Source: Aliiroseovarius crassostreae
Lineage (GTDB): Bacteria > Pseudomonadota > Alphaproteobacteria > Rhodobacterales > Rhodobacteraceae
Direction of reading: 5' to 3'
NCBI RefSeq assembly: GCF_001307765.1
Contig: NZ_LKBA01000008.1
Span: 37,235 to 101,234, forward strand
Length of the DNA stretch: 64,000 nt
Shown one piece after another: positions 1 to 8,121 of the stretch. Under the pieces are notes generated by a model, which saw only the letters and a program-made list of their open reading frames with translations, ran no database searches and was not told the DNA's origin. Within the stretch, counting starts at the first letter, position 1. Each line of letters starts with the position of its first letter. The position numbers and the translations under genes are program-made.

Positions 1-1016
1 AGCAATGCTTCGTGGAGATCTTCATATTCTCCGCTTGTGATCCCGCCACCGCTCACCCCGCTCATGTAGTTTGTGAACGCAGCAGCCACCGCATCGCGCA
101 TAATCGTCTCGATCTGGCTGCGATTTCGTTCACCCGCGAAAACGCGGTTCGCGATCTGCTCCGCTGCCGGAACCAGGTTCGTGGTTATTGCCGTGTCCGC
201 AGCATTGAAGCGGTTAAGAACGACAGCCGAGCCAACACGCTCGGCGAAATCACCTGCCCCGGTCGTTGCAGCGGTCAACACTTCTGCTCTGTGTGAGATG
301 CTTCCACAGAGATTGTCGGCCTCACCATACGAACCGCCAACATCGGAATAATAGATCTTCCGATGGTAGTTCGTGTATGAGGTGCCGGCACCCCAGAGAC
401 CCATTCTGGTAGAGGTGTCCGTCTCCAAGGTGGCTTGTCGATTCACATCAGCCGCTGGATTGCTCGCCAATGTCGCCAGACGCTCCATTTCACGCTGACA
501 AAGCTCACCATGCGCAAGCGCATATAGGGCATTCGAAAACTGCTGCCTGACAAGAAAGTCTGTCTCAGAAAGCGGGTCGGTCGCGGCCAAGACAGGCTCG
601 TCCCTCAACGCGCCATCTGCGACCGCACGCCACGCGACATCTCCTAAAGCCGACCCTTGTACCGTGAGCCAAACCAAAACCAGCTGCGCCACAGTAAGAC
701 CGCCCTGGATCGGAACAAAGGCGATCGCGCCCACCAAGATGCGAACGATGGTGTACTTCGTGTCCGATTGGTTGCCGAAGGTTTTGCCGTCTGCGGCGGT
801 ATCAAAAACCAAAACGTAGGTCGTGTAGCTTCCGACGACCAACGCAGCCAGCAGACATGCAGTGTTGAAAATCGAGATCAGATTGGTCAGCAGCGTTCCA
901 TCTGTCAGTGACCCCCCTTCCCCAGAAACGAACTCGACAACACCGCCGAAAACGCGCGACAACAGTCCGACCGCATAGTCGTCTGTTGAAAGGTCAAAGA
1001 GGTCTGAAAAATCCAC
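1..1016 (-). CDS. dotA: DotA/TraY-family T4SS inner-membrane protein (N-terminal part)
   Basis: The reading frame is open from a GTG at 1016 to the window edge, giving about 338 residues of a protein that continues beyond base 1. A GGGGAG Shine-Dalgarno sits 7 nt upstream of the GTG. The N-terminus matches the DotA/TraY pattern: a short polar segment, a hydrophobic helix at about residues 45-65, a loop with GKTFGNQ, then a second helix with 'RILVGAIAFVPIQGGLT' and 'VWLTVQG'. The large following segment rich in Asn, Ala and Ser would be the periplasmic loop. DotA is a polytopic inner-membrane subunit of Dot/Icm (I-type) secretion systems. The gene is co-directional with the next gene and starts 16 nt after it. 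The assignment is from recalled family patterns. Confidence 0.82.
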   Translation of the reverse strand, partial: MDFSDLFDLSTDDYAVGLLSRVFGGVVEFVSGEGGSLTDGTLLTNLISIFNTACLLAALVVGSYTTYVLVFDTAADGKTFGNQSDTKYTIVRILVGAIAFVPIQGGLTVAQLVLVWLTVQGSALGDVAWRAVADGALRDEPVLAATDPLSETDFLVRQQFSNALYALAHGELCQREMERLATLASNPAADVNRQATLETDTSTRMGLWGAGTSYTNYHRKIYYSDVGGSYGEADNLCGSISHRAEVLTAATTGAGDFAERVGSAVVLNRFNAADTAITTNLVPAAEQIANRVFAGERNRSQIETIMRDAVAAAFTNYMSGVSGGGITSGEYEDLHEAL

Positions 1017-1031
1017 GGCAATGCTCCCCTA

Positions 1032-2564
1032 TTAAGGCTCAACAGAGGCCGCTACGACCTGTCGTTTTTCGTGTTTCAATGCTTGCTTCTGATCCAGCAG
1101 CTCATTCAGTCCTGTCAGGAACTTCTCTGTCAGTTCTGGATCTCCGACCGGCGAAAATTCATCGCCGGGAAAGCCAGCCGCGAACCCGCCGACATCCTTA
1201 AGAGACCGGTCATCTTTCTGCAGGGCCCGATTTAGGATCGCCGCTTCGAAGGTTCGCGCGAAGATCTCAGTATCTGATCGCAGGTACTCTGCCATCTTGT
1301 CGTCGATCAGCTCTTTATCAAGAGCATCGCGGACAGCACGGAAAGCGCGGCCACGTACGCCGCTGCTTTCGAGAATGTCTTTCCGCTCTTCAACCGTGAT
1401 GTTGTACGCGGATTCGACCAGGTGCCCGGTCTCGTGGACAAAAGCACCGCCATAAGTGGCTGATACGGCAACAGCGGATACGCTGTCCAAATCGTCGTCA
1501 TCACCGCTGGCATCCACGCTCACAGATGCCCTCACACCCAATTTCCGTTCGTCGGCCATCGCCGATTTCCGCGAAACCCGGAGAACCACACCTCCTTGAC
1601 CAGGCACAACGGAGCGCGGGTCTCTATTGAGAGCATCCGCAATCGCTTCAAGGCTCACGCGCATCGATATAAGAGAGTGCCTGTACTGAGCTGTCGGCAA
1701 TGATTTGTCGCGTCTTACCGACATTCCCAAATCTGCTTCCAGCTCAGCTGTTTGCTTTGGTGAAGTCCGAAGCTGCTCCAACGCCAGAACGGGCGTGCTG
1801 TGTCGCAACATACCAAGAGCCGCCTCATAACGAGAGCCTTTGCCATTGGTCATGATCTGATCTGACTCCATGTACTGATCAACATGGCGCTCGACAACAT
1901 CGACAATATGCTCCGATACGAGCGAACCCAGCTTTTCCACTAAGTCAGGAAGTTGATCACTGTCAGCGTCCGCGATTTCGACCATCACCTCTTCAAGTGC
2001 TGGCGTCTTATGAGGTCGGATCGCATCGATCACACTCGCAACAGCTAAACCTGGACCGGCAATTGAATGCACCTTGTCCGCGATTTCCAGGCCGCGCCCT
2101 CCCAGAGGTTGCGCAACAACTTGCTTCTCCATCTCTCGGACTTTGCTCTGCGCCCGCAGAATGGATGCCTTGATACGCGCAACATCTTCGCCGTCCACAC
2201 CTGCCATGTCTTGCTCAAAGTCATCCATCGTCGCCATATCGCGGGTCTTCAGACCTTCGATACGTTCACCTTGGATGAGCTCATTGACCGGCCGGTGGGC
2301 TTCTCGGATAACCTGCTCCGGCCAAAACACCAGAAGACTTTGCGCAACATCAGCGGCCTTCAAAATCGCTCGATGGTTCTCAAAGCTGATCCGGCCCTCG
2401 ACCACATCCCGAGTGATCCACCCGTACATCTCAAGCTCGTCGGGTGTGGTCTCCTCAAGGATCGGGTTTTCTGCGCTCATTTCCAGCAAGAGGACATGAT
2501 GCCCTGGCCCGGTGCGAACCCGCTCCAACTTTGCGGCACTGTCAGCAAAATCAAACCACTTCAT
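1032..2564 (-). CDS. LPD1-like putative zinc metallopeptidase, T4SS-associated
   Basis: This is a 510-residue soluble protein with no signal peptide. The C-terminal half has an HETGH motif at residues 377-381, the HExxH signature of zinc metallopeptidases. It is followed by YLRSDTEIFARTFE at about 427-440, which resembles the conserved segment of the 'large polyvalent protein-associated' LPD1 domain of mobile-element proteins. The N-terminal 350 residues are mostly helical and not recognised. It lies directly upstream of dotA in an operon and 1 nt after the preceding gene. It could be an element-borne protease or a T4SS-delivered effector; both are inferences. The start is the ATG at 2564 next to the upstream stop. 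Confidence 0.6.
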   Translation of the reverse strand: MKWFDFADSAAKLERVRTGPGHHVLLLEMSAENPILEETTPDELEMYGWITRDVVEGRISFENHRAILKAADVAQSLLVFWPEQVIREAHRPVNELIQGERIEGLKTRDMATMDDFEQDMAGVDGEDVARIKASILRAQSKVREMEKQVVAQPLGGRGLEIADKVHSIAGPGLAVASVIDAIRPHKTPALEEVMVEIADADSDQLPDLVEKLGSLVSEHIVDVVERHVDQYMESDQIMTNGKGSRYEAALGMLRHSTPVLALEQLRTSPKQTAELEADLGMSVRRDKSLPTAQYRHSLISMRVSLEAIADALNRDPRSVVPGQGGVVLRVSRKSAMADERKLGVRASVSVDASGDDDDLDSVSAVAVSATYGGAFVHETGHLVESAYNITVEERKDILESSGVRGRAFRAVRDALDKELIDDKMAEYLRSDTEIFARTFEAAILNRALQKDDRSLKDVGGFAAGFPGDEFSPVGDPELTEKFLTGLNELLDQKQALKHEKRQVVAASVEP

Positions 2565-2565
2565 G

Positions 2566-3102
2566 TCAGCTCTCCAAATCGCCTGAATACAGGGTCGCCC
2601 CGTTTACAAAACTGTTGCGAAAACCGGACAGAAACGATTGCAGCGCGCGCTCAGAAAGATCGTCCATCTTCCTAAACTCGCCATCCTCGATCGCCACCTT
2701 GCCCGCTGTTACGAATGTCACTGGCGCCGTGGACTTGACCACGGCCAACCCGGCACACGTCACATCAACTTCGTTGTCTTTCGTGATGGTTCCGGACGCG
2801 ATGATGAACCGGTCACCATCTTTGAACTTTTCATTGGACCACTCACAATAAAGCCAGTTTGCGATGTCATTTCCGGTCGCGCCTTCATCACCCTCAGACG
2901 ATGCAAGTTTGCGATCAAAAACAATCTGAAAGGTTCCCTGCCCCACCAAACCGCCATCCGCCTTGCGCGGAGGAAAGCTGAGATCCTTCAGAAGCCGATC
3001 AAGGTAACCGGGCTTTGTCTCTTGGAGCGCGGCGGCAGCACTAGGCGCTACTTTGCGAACTTCTTCGCCGTGGGATTTGGTGATCAACCCTTCCTGTCCC
3101 AT
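2566..3102 (-). CDS. Hypothetical protein in the DotA operon
   Basis: A protein of about 178 residues of no family I recognise. It is soluble, with a C-terminal half rich in beta-prone residues (for example VTCAGLAVVKSTAPVTFVTA), and no signal peptide or membrane helix. I prefer the ATG at 3102 because a G-rich ribosome site lies about 7 nt before it; a GTG one codon upstream (3105) is possible. It overlaps the stop of the gene before it and is followed 1 nt later by the metallopeptidase-like gene, so translation is probably coupled along the operon. Confidence 0.6.
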   Translation of the reverse strand: MGQEGLITKSHGEEVRKVAPSAAAALQETKPGYLDRLLKDLSFPPRKADGGLVGQGTFQIVFDRKLASSEGDEGATGNDIANWLYCEWSNEKFKDGDRFIIASGTITKDNEVDVTCAGLAVVKSTAPVTFVTAGKVAIEDGEFRKMDDLSERALQSFLSGFRNSFVNGATLYSGDLES

Positions 3103-3323
3103 CACATTCCCCCACCACTAGGAGCAAAGTCGCCCAATGCCTGGTCTGTTTCGGGGACTGGATCACCAACCTCGACAAGTTTCTCGACCGGCTCACCTGG
3201 TGTCACATCACCAGACAAACTGGACAACAGAGCCAGTAAGGGCTCAGAATCGTATTTGTGATCTGCGCTCGCGCCCAGCTCATCAACAAGATCCTTTACC
3301 CAACTTGTCTCGACAAACGTCAT
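3102..3323 (-). CDS. Small acidic hypothetical protein
   Basis: A 73-residue acidic protein (many Asp and Glu, C-terminal Gly-Gly-Gly) with no recognised domain. The ATG at 3323 overlaps the TGA of the upstream secreted-protein gene as ATGA, and its own stop overlaps the start of the next gene. This tight packing on both sides supports a real gene despite the small size. Confidence 0.5.
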   Translation of the reverse strand: MTFVETSWVKDLVDELGASADHKYDSEPLLALLSSLSGDVTPGEPVEKLVEVGDPVPETDQALGDFAPSGGGM

Positions 3324-4339
3324 TCACCGACCTCTGTTGCTAGGAGCGTCGCAAGAACAGCTTGTTGTCGGTCAGAGCTTTGATTGCGCTCAGTGGTTAG
3401 AGCCAGATTGATCGCGCGCAGGCGGGCCAGTTCCTTCAGCAGGCCGGTCTCGCTTTTTGTGACCAGCTCGGCCATCCATTGTTCGTATTCGTCACCGCCG
3501 CCATACCGATCAACTAGCCAGTCGATGGTCTCATCAAGTGAACGGTTGACCGCACCCGACACGCCGCCGCCACCAAAATGCCCCGGAGCTTCATAATAGG
3601 CGCGAACAGATGCAAGAGACGCAATAGCCGGAGAACGCAACGCCTCGGCCTGGCGAGCCCTCATGAATTGAATGCTATCTTCGACACCATCCAGATCCGT
3701 GGGCTTCTCGACCGGCATCCCGATCACATTGTTCATGAAGGTGTCTTTTACGGCCGCCGAAGTACCTGGATCTACGAACGCAACAGCGCTTACCACATTG
3801 TCGAAATCTGTCGATGCAACGTAGGAACGACGCGAAAGAGCGGTGTCCAGATCGATTGTTGACCCCGGCCTGGTATCCAATCCACCCGACATCACGATCT
3901 CTGAAGCCCGCTCCTCAACCGCGTCCAAAGCAGTATTCATCACCTCGATGTCGCGAACAAAGTCACAGCTGCCAACCGCCTGCCCCGGAGGGCCGTACGT
4001 GTTGTGCGCCTCTAGAAGTTCTTCCGCCGTACGCTGTTCGACATAGGTTTCCGCTGCAGCCTTCATAGCTTGCTGTGATCCGACCGCTTCGGTGTTTGCT
4101 CCTGCAGAAGTTTGCTGGGCCAACACTTTGATCGCAGACACGATCTGTTGAGTGGTAAGCGTCGAGTTGGCCGCAAAAGTTGCAACCATAGCGTCGATGC
4201 CTGTGGTGATAGTTGTCTGAGAGGACGTGTGACCGGCCCGCCATATCGGATCTGCAACAAGGCAAACAGCGCCGCCAGCAGTGGCAACCTGAGGGACGCT
4301 TAACAGCGCCCCAGCCATAATCATGGATCTGAGTTTCAT
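3320..4339 (-). CDS. Secreted helical protein, member 3 of a tandem paralogous trio
   Basis: About 339 residues with an N-terminal signal peptide (MKLRSMIMAGALLSVPQVATA, cleavage after ATA). The ATG at 4339 overlaps the TGA of the upstream paralogue as ATGA. The mature part is helical, with 'LTTQQIVSAIKVLAQQ' and 'YVEQRTAEELLEAHNTYG' followed by GSCDFVRDIEVM. The same arrangement (T-QQIV, L-AQ, then a Cys-Asp motif) is found in the two upstream genes, so the three arose by duplication. A VirB5/TrbJ-like pilus or surface role in the T4SS is possible from length and composition but unproved. Confidence 0.65.
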   Translation of the reverse strand: MKLRSMIMAGALLSVPQVATAGGAVCLVADPIWRAGHTSSQTTITTGIDAMVATFAANSTLTTQQIVSAIKVLAQQTSAGANTEAVGSQQAMKAAAETYVEQRTAEELLEAHNTYGPPGQAVGSCDFVRDIEVMNTALDAVEERASEIVMSGGLDTRPGSTIDLDTALSRRSYVASTDFDNVVSAVAFVDPGTSAAVKDTFMNNVIGMPVEKPTDLDGVEDSIQFMRARQAEALRSPAIASLASVRAYYEAPGHFGGGGVSGAVNRSLDETIDWLVDRYGGGDEYEQWMAELVTKSETGLLKELARLRAINLALTTERNQSSDRQQAVLATLLATEVGE

Positions 4340-5313
4340 GGCCGACCTCCCAGCCCTTGCCAATCACCAAGTCGGCGATCGGTGTACGAAAGAGCAAATG
4401 TTGAAAGAGCAAATTCCTCACGGAACTTTTTCCGGAGTTCCATCGCCGACGCCGTTATGTTCGCGGCCTCGATCCGCGTCAGATCCAGCAACGCCGCTCG
4501 GCCTGGACCGGCGGCTAGTGTCGCGGACCATTCTTCTCCGCCATCATCACCTAGCCAGGTATCGCTTATGGATTCCATTTGATCGGTGATGAGCCGATCC
4601 GCCGCGATGTCCGCGATGACCTTGGTCACAACGCTCCGGCGCGACGTGTCCTGCATACGGACGATGGTTTCGAGACCAGAGGCCGTTCCACCACCCCCGA
4701 TCGGCGGTGAAGGTGGTCCAAGCACCAATCGCGCAAACTGTTCAGCTGCGGCTTGGTCGCCTTCCAAAACATCGGTAGCCGTAACCGTTGTCGCCGTCTG
4801 TGCAAGATTTGACCAATCCTCGACAGCAGCGTCATGCTCAGCCTGAGTTTGGATGCCGTAGTTCGCGATGACCGTGTTGTGGATGTCCGCTGAGGCGGTG
4901 CGCGCGGTGTCACGAGCCGTCCGGAGCGCCACCCCTTCAACAATCAGATCGCAAGCGCCATAACCCGTATGGCCGAACTCCTCGGCCGCATCAGCAATTT
5001 GCGAAGTGACACTTTCCTCAACGATCGTCTGACCAAGGGCTTTTGCGGCCGCTTGTTGGGCCGACACCTCTTGATCAAGGCTCACGTCCTTTTGCTCCGC
5101 CAAAACCCGAAGGCTACTCATAATGAGCTGGCGTTCCACGATCTGCTGAGCGGTATAAGTTGTGGTTGCTGTCGCAATCGCGGATGTCACCGCAGCCGTC
5201 AGCTGAGACGTGCGGGCATTCACCCTTCCCTCTACTCCGGCGCAGGATTGCGCAATGACAGCTCCTGGAAACAGGCCAACCATAATGGCAACGCCCAAAC
5301 GTAGTTTGATCAT
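4336..5313 (-). CDS. Secreted helical protein, member 2 of a tandem paralogous trio
   Basis: 325 residues. The ATG at 5313 follows a GGAGGAGAG ribosome site and overlaps the previous stop as TAATG. The signal peptide is MIKLRLGVAIMVGLFPGAVIAQS. The mature protein has 'TTYTAQQIVERQLIMSSLRV' and 'TGYGACDLIVEGVALRTARD', matching the Gln-Gln-Ile-Val helix and Cys-Asp motif of the downstream paralogue. A Gly-rich segment (PPSPPIGGGGTASG) lies near the middle, as in member 3 (FGGGGVSG). It is predicted periplasmic or secreted and may be a T4SS component; the function is unknown. Confidence 0.65.
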   Translation of the reverse strand: MIKLRLGVAIMVGLFPGAVIAQSCAGVEGRVNARTSQLTAAVTSAIATATTTYTAQQIVERQLIMSSLRVLAEQKDVSLDQEVSAQQAAAKALGQTIVEESVTSQIADAAEEFGHTGYGACDLIVEGVALRTARDTARTASADIHNTVIANYGIQTQAEHDAAVEDWSNLAQTATTVTATDVLEGDQAAAEQFARLVLGPPSPPIGGGGTASGLETIVRMQDTSRRSVVTKVIADIAADRLITDQMESISDTWLGDDGGEEWSATLAAGPGRAALLDLTRIEAANITASAMELRKKFREEFALSTFALSYTDRRLGDWQGLGGRP

Positions 5314-6089
5314 TACTCTCCTCCTTCCAGGCCGCGAGCCAGAACATCTGCCAACGCACCTCTTGCAATTGACAAGCTCGCCATCTCTTGCAGGGCATTC
5401 AGGTTGCGAATGGCCTTATCAACATCGGCGGCTGCTTCGTCCGGTGGAAACATGGTTGGGAACGCGGTTACTGTGTCGATGTAATTCACACCGTTCACCG
5501 CCTCGGCACTGCCGTAACTGCGGTTCAACAACCAATCGGACGCATTTGTATCCCCGGCTGGCGGAGAAGCCGCCTCGTTGGACGCTCCGGAGTTTGTTCC
5601 GCACAATCCGGCCTCAAATTCTGCGTTTGAACAGTAGACTTGCTGCCGCATTTCCAAGGCAAAAGAAAATTGCTCAGCTGCGTCTCCGCCGTTCTCACGC
5701 CACGCCACCCCAGCGGTTTCCACACCTTCACGAACAATGTCCGCTACATCCTTCGCGCGCTGGTGGCTCACGCCAACATCAGCAGCACCACATAACGAAG
5801 CCCCGCTGGTCAAAGGCGACGAATACTCGTTAGTGGCGCGTGCAACCGCTAGGTTCGTTTCGAATTCAACAATAGTACGAGCGGCCGCTTTGAACGATGA
5901 GGTTTCTGTGGCTGAGATCTGTTCAGCCGACACAGAACGCTGCTTGGTTGAAACCGCGAGTCCCGAGATTGCTCGCTCTGTGTTTGTGAACCACGCGGCA
6001 ATCGCTGGGCCCAATGCTTGAGCCGAAGACGCTGAAGGCGCTCCGATCGTCAGAGCCACCACCAACCAACCTGTAGTTCGGCCGATCAC
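5313..6089 (-). CDS. Secreted helical protein, member 1 of a tandem paralogous trio
   Basis: About 258 residues. I place the start at the GTG at 6089, which overlaps the TGA of the preceding gene (GTGA) and has a GGAAGG site about 9 nt upstream. A GTG at 6107 is less likely. A signal peptide ends near SASSAQA. The mature protein has 'VSAEQISATETSSFKAAART' and GASLCGAADVGVSHQRAKDV, a diverged form of the helix and Cys motif seen in the two downstream paralogues. It also has a Pro/Gly/Ser-rich segment near residue 170. The role is unknown; the context is the DotA operon. Confidence 0.6.
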   Translation of the reverse strand: MIGRTTGWLVVALTIGAPSASSAQALGPAIAAWFTNTERAISGLAVSTKQRSVSAEQISATETSSFKAAARTIVEFETNLAVARATNEYSSPLTSGASLCGAADVGVSHQRAKDVADIVREGVETAGVAWRENGGDAAEQFSFALEMRQQVYCSNAEFEAGLCGTNSGASNEAASPPAGDTNASDWLLNRSYGSAEAVNGVNYIDTVTAFPTMFPPDEAAADVDKAIRNLNALQEMASLSIARGALADVLARGLEGGE

Positions 6090-6517
6090 AGCGACAAGCC
6101 TTCCCACCCGTTCTGCAGGATACCGTCCAAATCGGAGGTCAGTGTTGAACTGTGGTCGGAGATGGCAGTGTTAACTGATCCAACGGTGTCGTCGATCGTG
6201 CCCTGGATAGCCTGACAAATCTGCGTCTTTGCATCGTTGATTGCGTTGTTGATTGCATCCGTCACGGCTCCGGTCACCAACGACAGAGGGTCGATAATCA
6301 GATTTGACAGGTCGAAGCTGTTCAGCAGGTTCGGATTGATGCAGCTGCTGGGGCCGGTGAAAATGTCTTCGACATCCACTGCCGACGACTTGATGATTTC
6401 GACCTGACGATCCAAGGCCGCTTGTGCGGCATCATCGACGATGCACTGCGCCTGAGCCGAGTGCGCGGCCACAATAAAGAGGGTCGCCCAAAAAGCGCGT
6501 TTCACTGTTGAGAACAT
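6086..6517 (-). CDS. Small secreted protein upstream of the paralogous trio
   Basis: 143 residues with a clear signal peptide (MFSTVKRAFWATLFIVAAHSAQA). The mature region is about 120 residues long, with Cys residues near the start, in 'PSSCINPNLL' and in AKTQICQAI. It is predicted helical and exported. Its start overlaps the end of the upstream 72-residue gene, and its stop overlaps the GTG of the next gene. The position suggests a periplasmic or surface T4SS part; no family is recognised. Confidence 0.6.
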   Translation of the reverse strand: MFSTVKRAFWATLFIVAAHSAQAQCIVDDAAQAALDRQVEIIKSSAVDVEDIFTGPSSCINPNLLNSFDLSNLIIDPLSLVTGAVTDAINNAINDAKTQICQAIQGTIDDTVGSVNTAISDHSSTLTSDLDGILQNGWEGLSL

Positions 6518-6720
6518 TGTTTTCTTCCTTCCGCGAGAATTGAAGCCACTTCCAAAGCATCCGGATCGAGAACCGTTTTTGCTGCTACGGCGGCACGAAC
6601 AAGTTCAGGATTGAGGAAACGCTCAGACAGCACAGTCGGTAGACCATGCGCGGCCCCGAGGTGACCTAGCGCAAGCGCCGCTTCTGCGGCGTCCTCTTCT
6701 CGTTCCTGATCGTCAGCCAT
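6502..6720 (-). CDS. Small acidic/alanine-rich hypothetical, first gene of the DotA operon
   Basis: 72 residues starting at the ATG at 6720 (MADDQEREEDAAEAALALGH), preceded by GGAAG. A longer TTG-initiated form from 6750 would run through the operator element and is unlikely. It is cytosolic and helical, of no recognised family. As the first gene behind the 25-bp operator at 6734-6758 it probably marks the 5' end of the operon running left to dotA. Confidence 0.5.
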   Translation of the reverse strand: MADDQEREEDAAEAALALGHLGAAHGLPTVLSERFLNPELVRAAVAAKTVLDPDALEVASILAEGRKQCSQQ

Positions 6721-6733
6721 ATCTCTTCCAAAT

Positions 6734-6758
6734 GTGAATAGTAGTTTCAATATTTAAC
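6734..6758 (-). promoter_or_regulatory. 25-bp operator-like element, site 1
   Basis: On the minus strand the blocks are GTTAA, GAAAC at positions 11-15 and TTCAC, in a 25-bp frame. It lies 14 bp upstream of the ATG at 6720 and fits the element that recurs at 12 other places in the window. Confidence 0.75.
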
Positions 6759-6806
6759 TTAAGCAGCGCAAAACGCAATGCCGAAATCCGCCAGTTTAAC
6801 GGACAC

Positions 6807-7829
6807 TCAAGTCGCGTAACGGGGGATTAGGCCTTCAGAAGCTGCTAAATGGCGGAGGAACTGGTCGTAGGTTCTTTGCACATACTGGTTCATGAATGAC
6901 GTTTTTCCCGTGTAGATCAGCGCATCACCGTCAACGGACAAATCTGCCTCGTGGAACCATGAGCGGTAACTGGCCGGGCTGTGTTCGAAAATGCCGCGAC
7001 GGATTCGATCAAGCAGACCATCGCCTTTCGGTTCAATTGCCGAATAATCTGGCTTAGGTTCCGCTTTCCTCGTTGTCTTGCTCGCCGTATTCGACGGGTC
7101 GAAGCCGTTCACGTATGGGATTTTGCACCATTTCGCGAACTGGAACAGAAGGCCGATGTATGTTTTTCCCGATTTGAGGACAAATCCATCCTTGCTGATC
7201 CATTCTCGGAAAAAGCGAAAGATCACATCGGGGTCGATGCCGGGGCGCATCTTTCTGATAATGCCCAACAGCTGTGGTACACAGCGCACCGAACCCGTCA
7301 CACTCAAAAAATCTTCTTTCGAAGAAAATCGCATATACGTATTTTTCTTAGAATAAGAACCCTGTTTAATAGGGGTTTCAGATGTGACACCCTCCCCAGC
7401 CTCTGCTGTGTCATGTTCATCGTCGCAATCGCTACCAGCCGTCAGAGCATCAACAATTTCAGAGACCTTCAGCTCATTCAGCCAAGCGGTGAGCTTCGGA
7501 AAAATGTACTCGCTGGATTGCTGACGACCTTGTGGTGAAAACTGTTCGATAGCTACGACCTCGCCAGCTTCGCGCAAACCGGTCAGCCTGCGCCTGATGG
7601 TGGACTTACTGACACCCTGGCACTCAGCCATCTTGCCGATACTCAGCGCTATCGATTTCAGTGTTCCGCGCTTGGCGCTATCCCAATGAACCCATGTCTT
7701 TAGCAGCTGAAGGAGTGACCTCTCCCCAGCTGACAGCGACGACGTTTCATTCGCGATGTACCTGTCCGCGTTGCCCGAAGTGATAGCCCGAGCCCGCGTT
7801 TTGCTCATGGCTTTGCATGAATCATCCAT
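6807..7829 (-). CDS. Putative replication initiator (winged helix plus DnaA-N-like C-terminus)
   Basis: 340 residues from the ATG at 7829, chosen because an AGGAGAGAG ribosome site precedes it. An upstream in-frame extension to 7982 lacks one. Residues about 30-110 look like a winged-helix DNA-binding domain (GERSLLQLLKTW, then 'VSKSTIRRRLTGLREAGEVV'). The last 60 residues match the DnaA N-terminal domain pattern: 'SPASYRSWFHEADLSVDGDA', then a hydrophobic strand and 'NQYVQRTYDQFLRHL'. This architecture fits plasmid initiators of the 'DnaA-like' or RepC-like type in Rhodobacterales. No AAA+ domain is present. It sits alone behind a long structured leader. It could instead be a transcription regulator. 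Confidence 0.55.
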   Translation of the reverse strand: MDDSCKAMSKTRARAITSGNADRYIANETSSLSAGERSLLQLLKTWVHWDSAKRGTLKSIALSIGKMAECQGVSKSTIRRRLTGLREAGEVVAIEQFSPQGRQQSSEYIFPKLTAWLNELKVSEIVDALTAGSDCDDEHDTAEAGEGVTSETPIKQGSYSKKNTYMRFSSKEDFLSVTGSVRCVPQLLGIIRKMRPGIDPDVIFRFFREWISKDGFVLKSGKTYIGLLFQFAKWCKIPYVNGFDPSNTASKTTRKAEPKPDYSAIEPKGDGLLDRIRRGIFEHSPASYRSWFHEADLSVDGDALIYTGKTSFMNQYVQRTYDQFLRHLAASEGLIPRYAT

Positions 7830-7961
7830 TTCTCTCTCCTCATGGAGAGCGATCAAGCAGACACAAAAACACCGTTCGGTGGCCAAGAAAGCATTGACCT
7901 CCGGTCTGCCGGTGACTATGTTCGGAGTTGACAAATAACTGCAGCCGAACACGGTATGTGA

Positions 7962-8000
7962 AAAAGCCCATGGTAGCGCCAACTACCGGGGCTTTTGCTT
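7962..8000 (-). terminator. Long hairpin with flanking T runs in the initiator leader
   Basis: An outer stem (AAAAGCCC with GGGCTTTT) encloses an inner stem (GGTAG with CTACC). T-rich runs flank it on both strands, so it can act as an intrinsic terminator in either direction. It lies between the end of the large helicase gene (8122) and the initiator start (7829). It therefore either ends the helicase transcript or attenuates the initiator mRNA. Confidence 0.6.
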
Positions 8001-8041
8001 TTCTCGCTCTAGGTCATTGTTGAACCTTCTTCTTGTTTTCC

Positions 8042-8081
8042 ATTCAGGCACTGCGAAAGTGCCCACTCTAGCGATAGAGCA
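8042..8081 (-). other. Two small hairpins upstream of the initiator gene
   Basis: GGCACT pairs with AGTGCC around a 5-nt loop at about 8047-8063. CTCTA pairs with TAGAG around a 4-nt loop at about 8067-8080. With the hairpin at 7962-8000 they give the 290-nt region before the initiator a strongly structured RNA leader, a feature common in plasmid copy-control regions. Confidence 0.4.
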
Positions 8082-8095
8082 GACTGCACAGTAAA

Positions 8096-8120
8096 GTCAA
8101 TTTTAGAAACAACCCTTAAC
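8096..8120 (+). promoter_or_regulatory. 25-bp operator-like element, site 2
   Basis: Blocks GTCAA, GAAAC (positions 11-15) and TTAAC. It lies 2 bp past the stop of the 2062-residue helicase gene and upstream of the initiator leader. On the minus strand a TTGAC sits at its edge, so it could control the initiator transcript. Confidence 0.7.
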
Positions 8121-8121
8121 A

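Noticed and set aside
12..351. Plus-strand ORFs at the left edge
   Set aside because: They are opposite-strand shadows of the DotA reading frame, which is open throughout 1-1016.
2067..2675. Plus-strand ORF of 202 residues
   Set aside because: Opposite the metallopeptidase-like gene; no ribosome site or domain; composition of a shadow frame.
7962..8000. tRNA gene
   Set aside because: The stem-loop has no cloverleaf arms or anticodon arm; it is a terminator-like hairpin.
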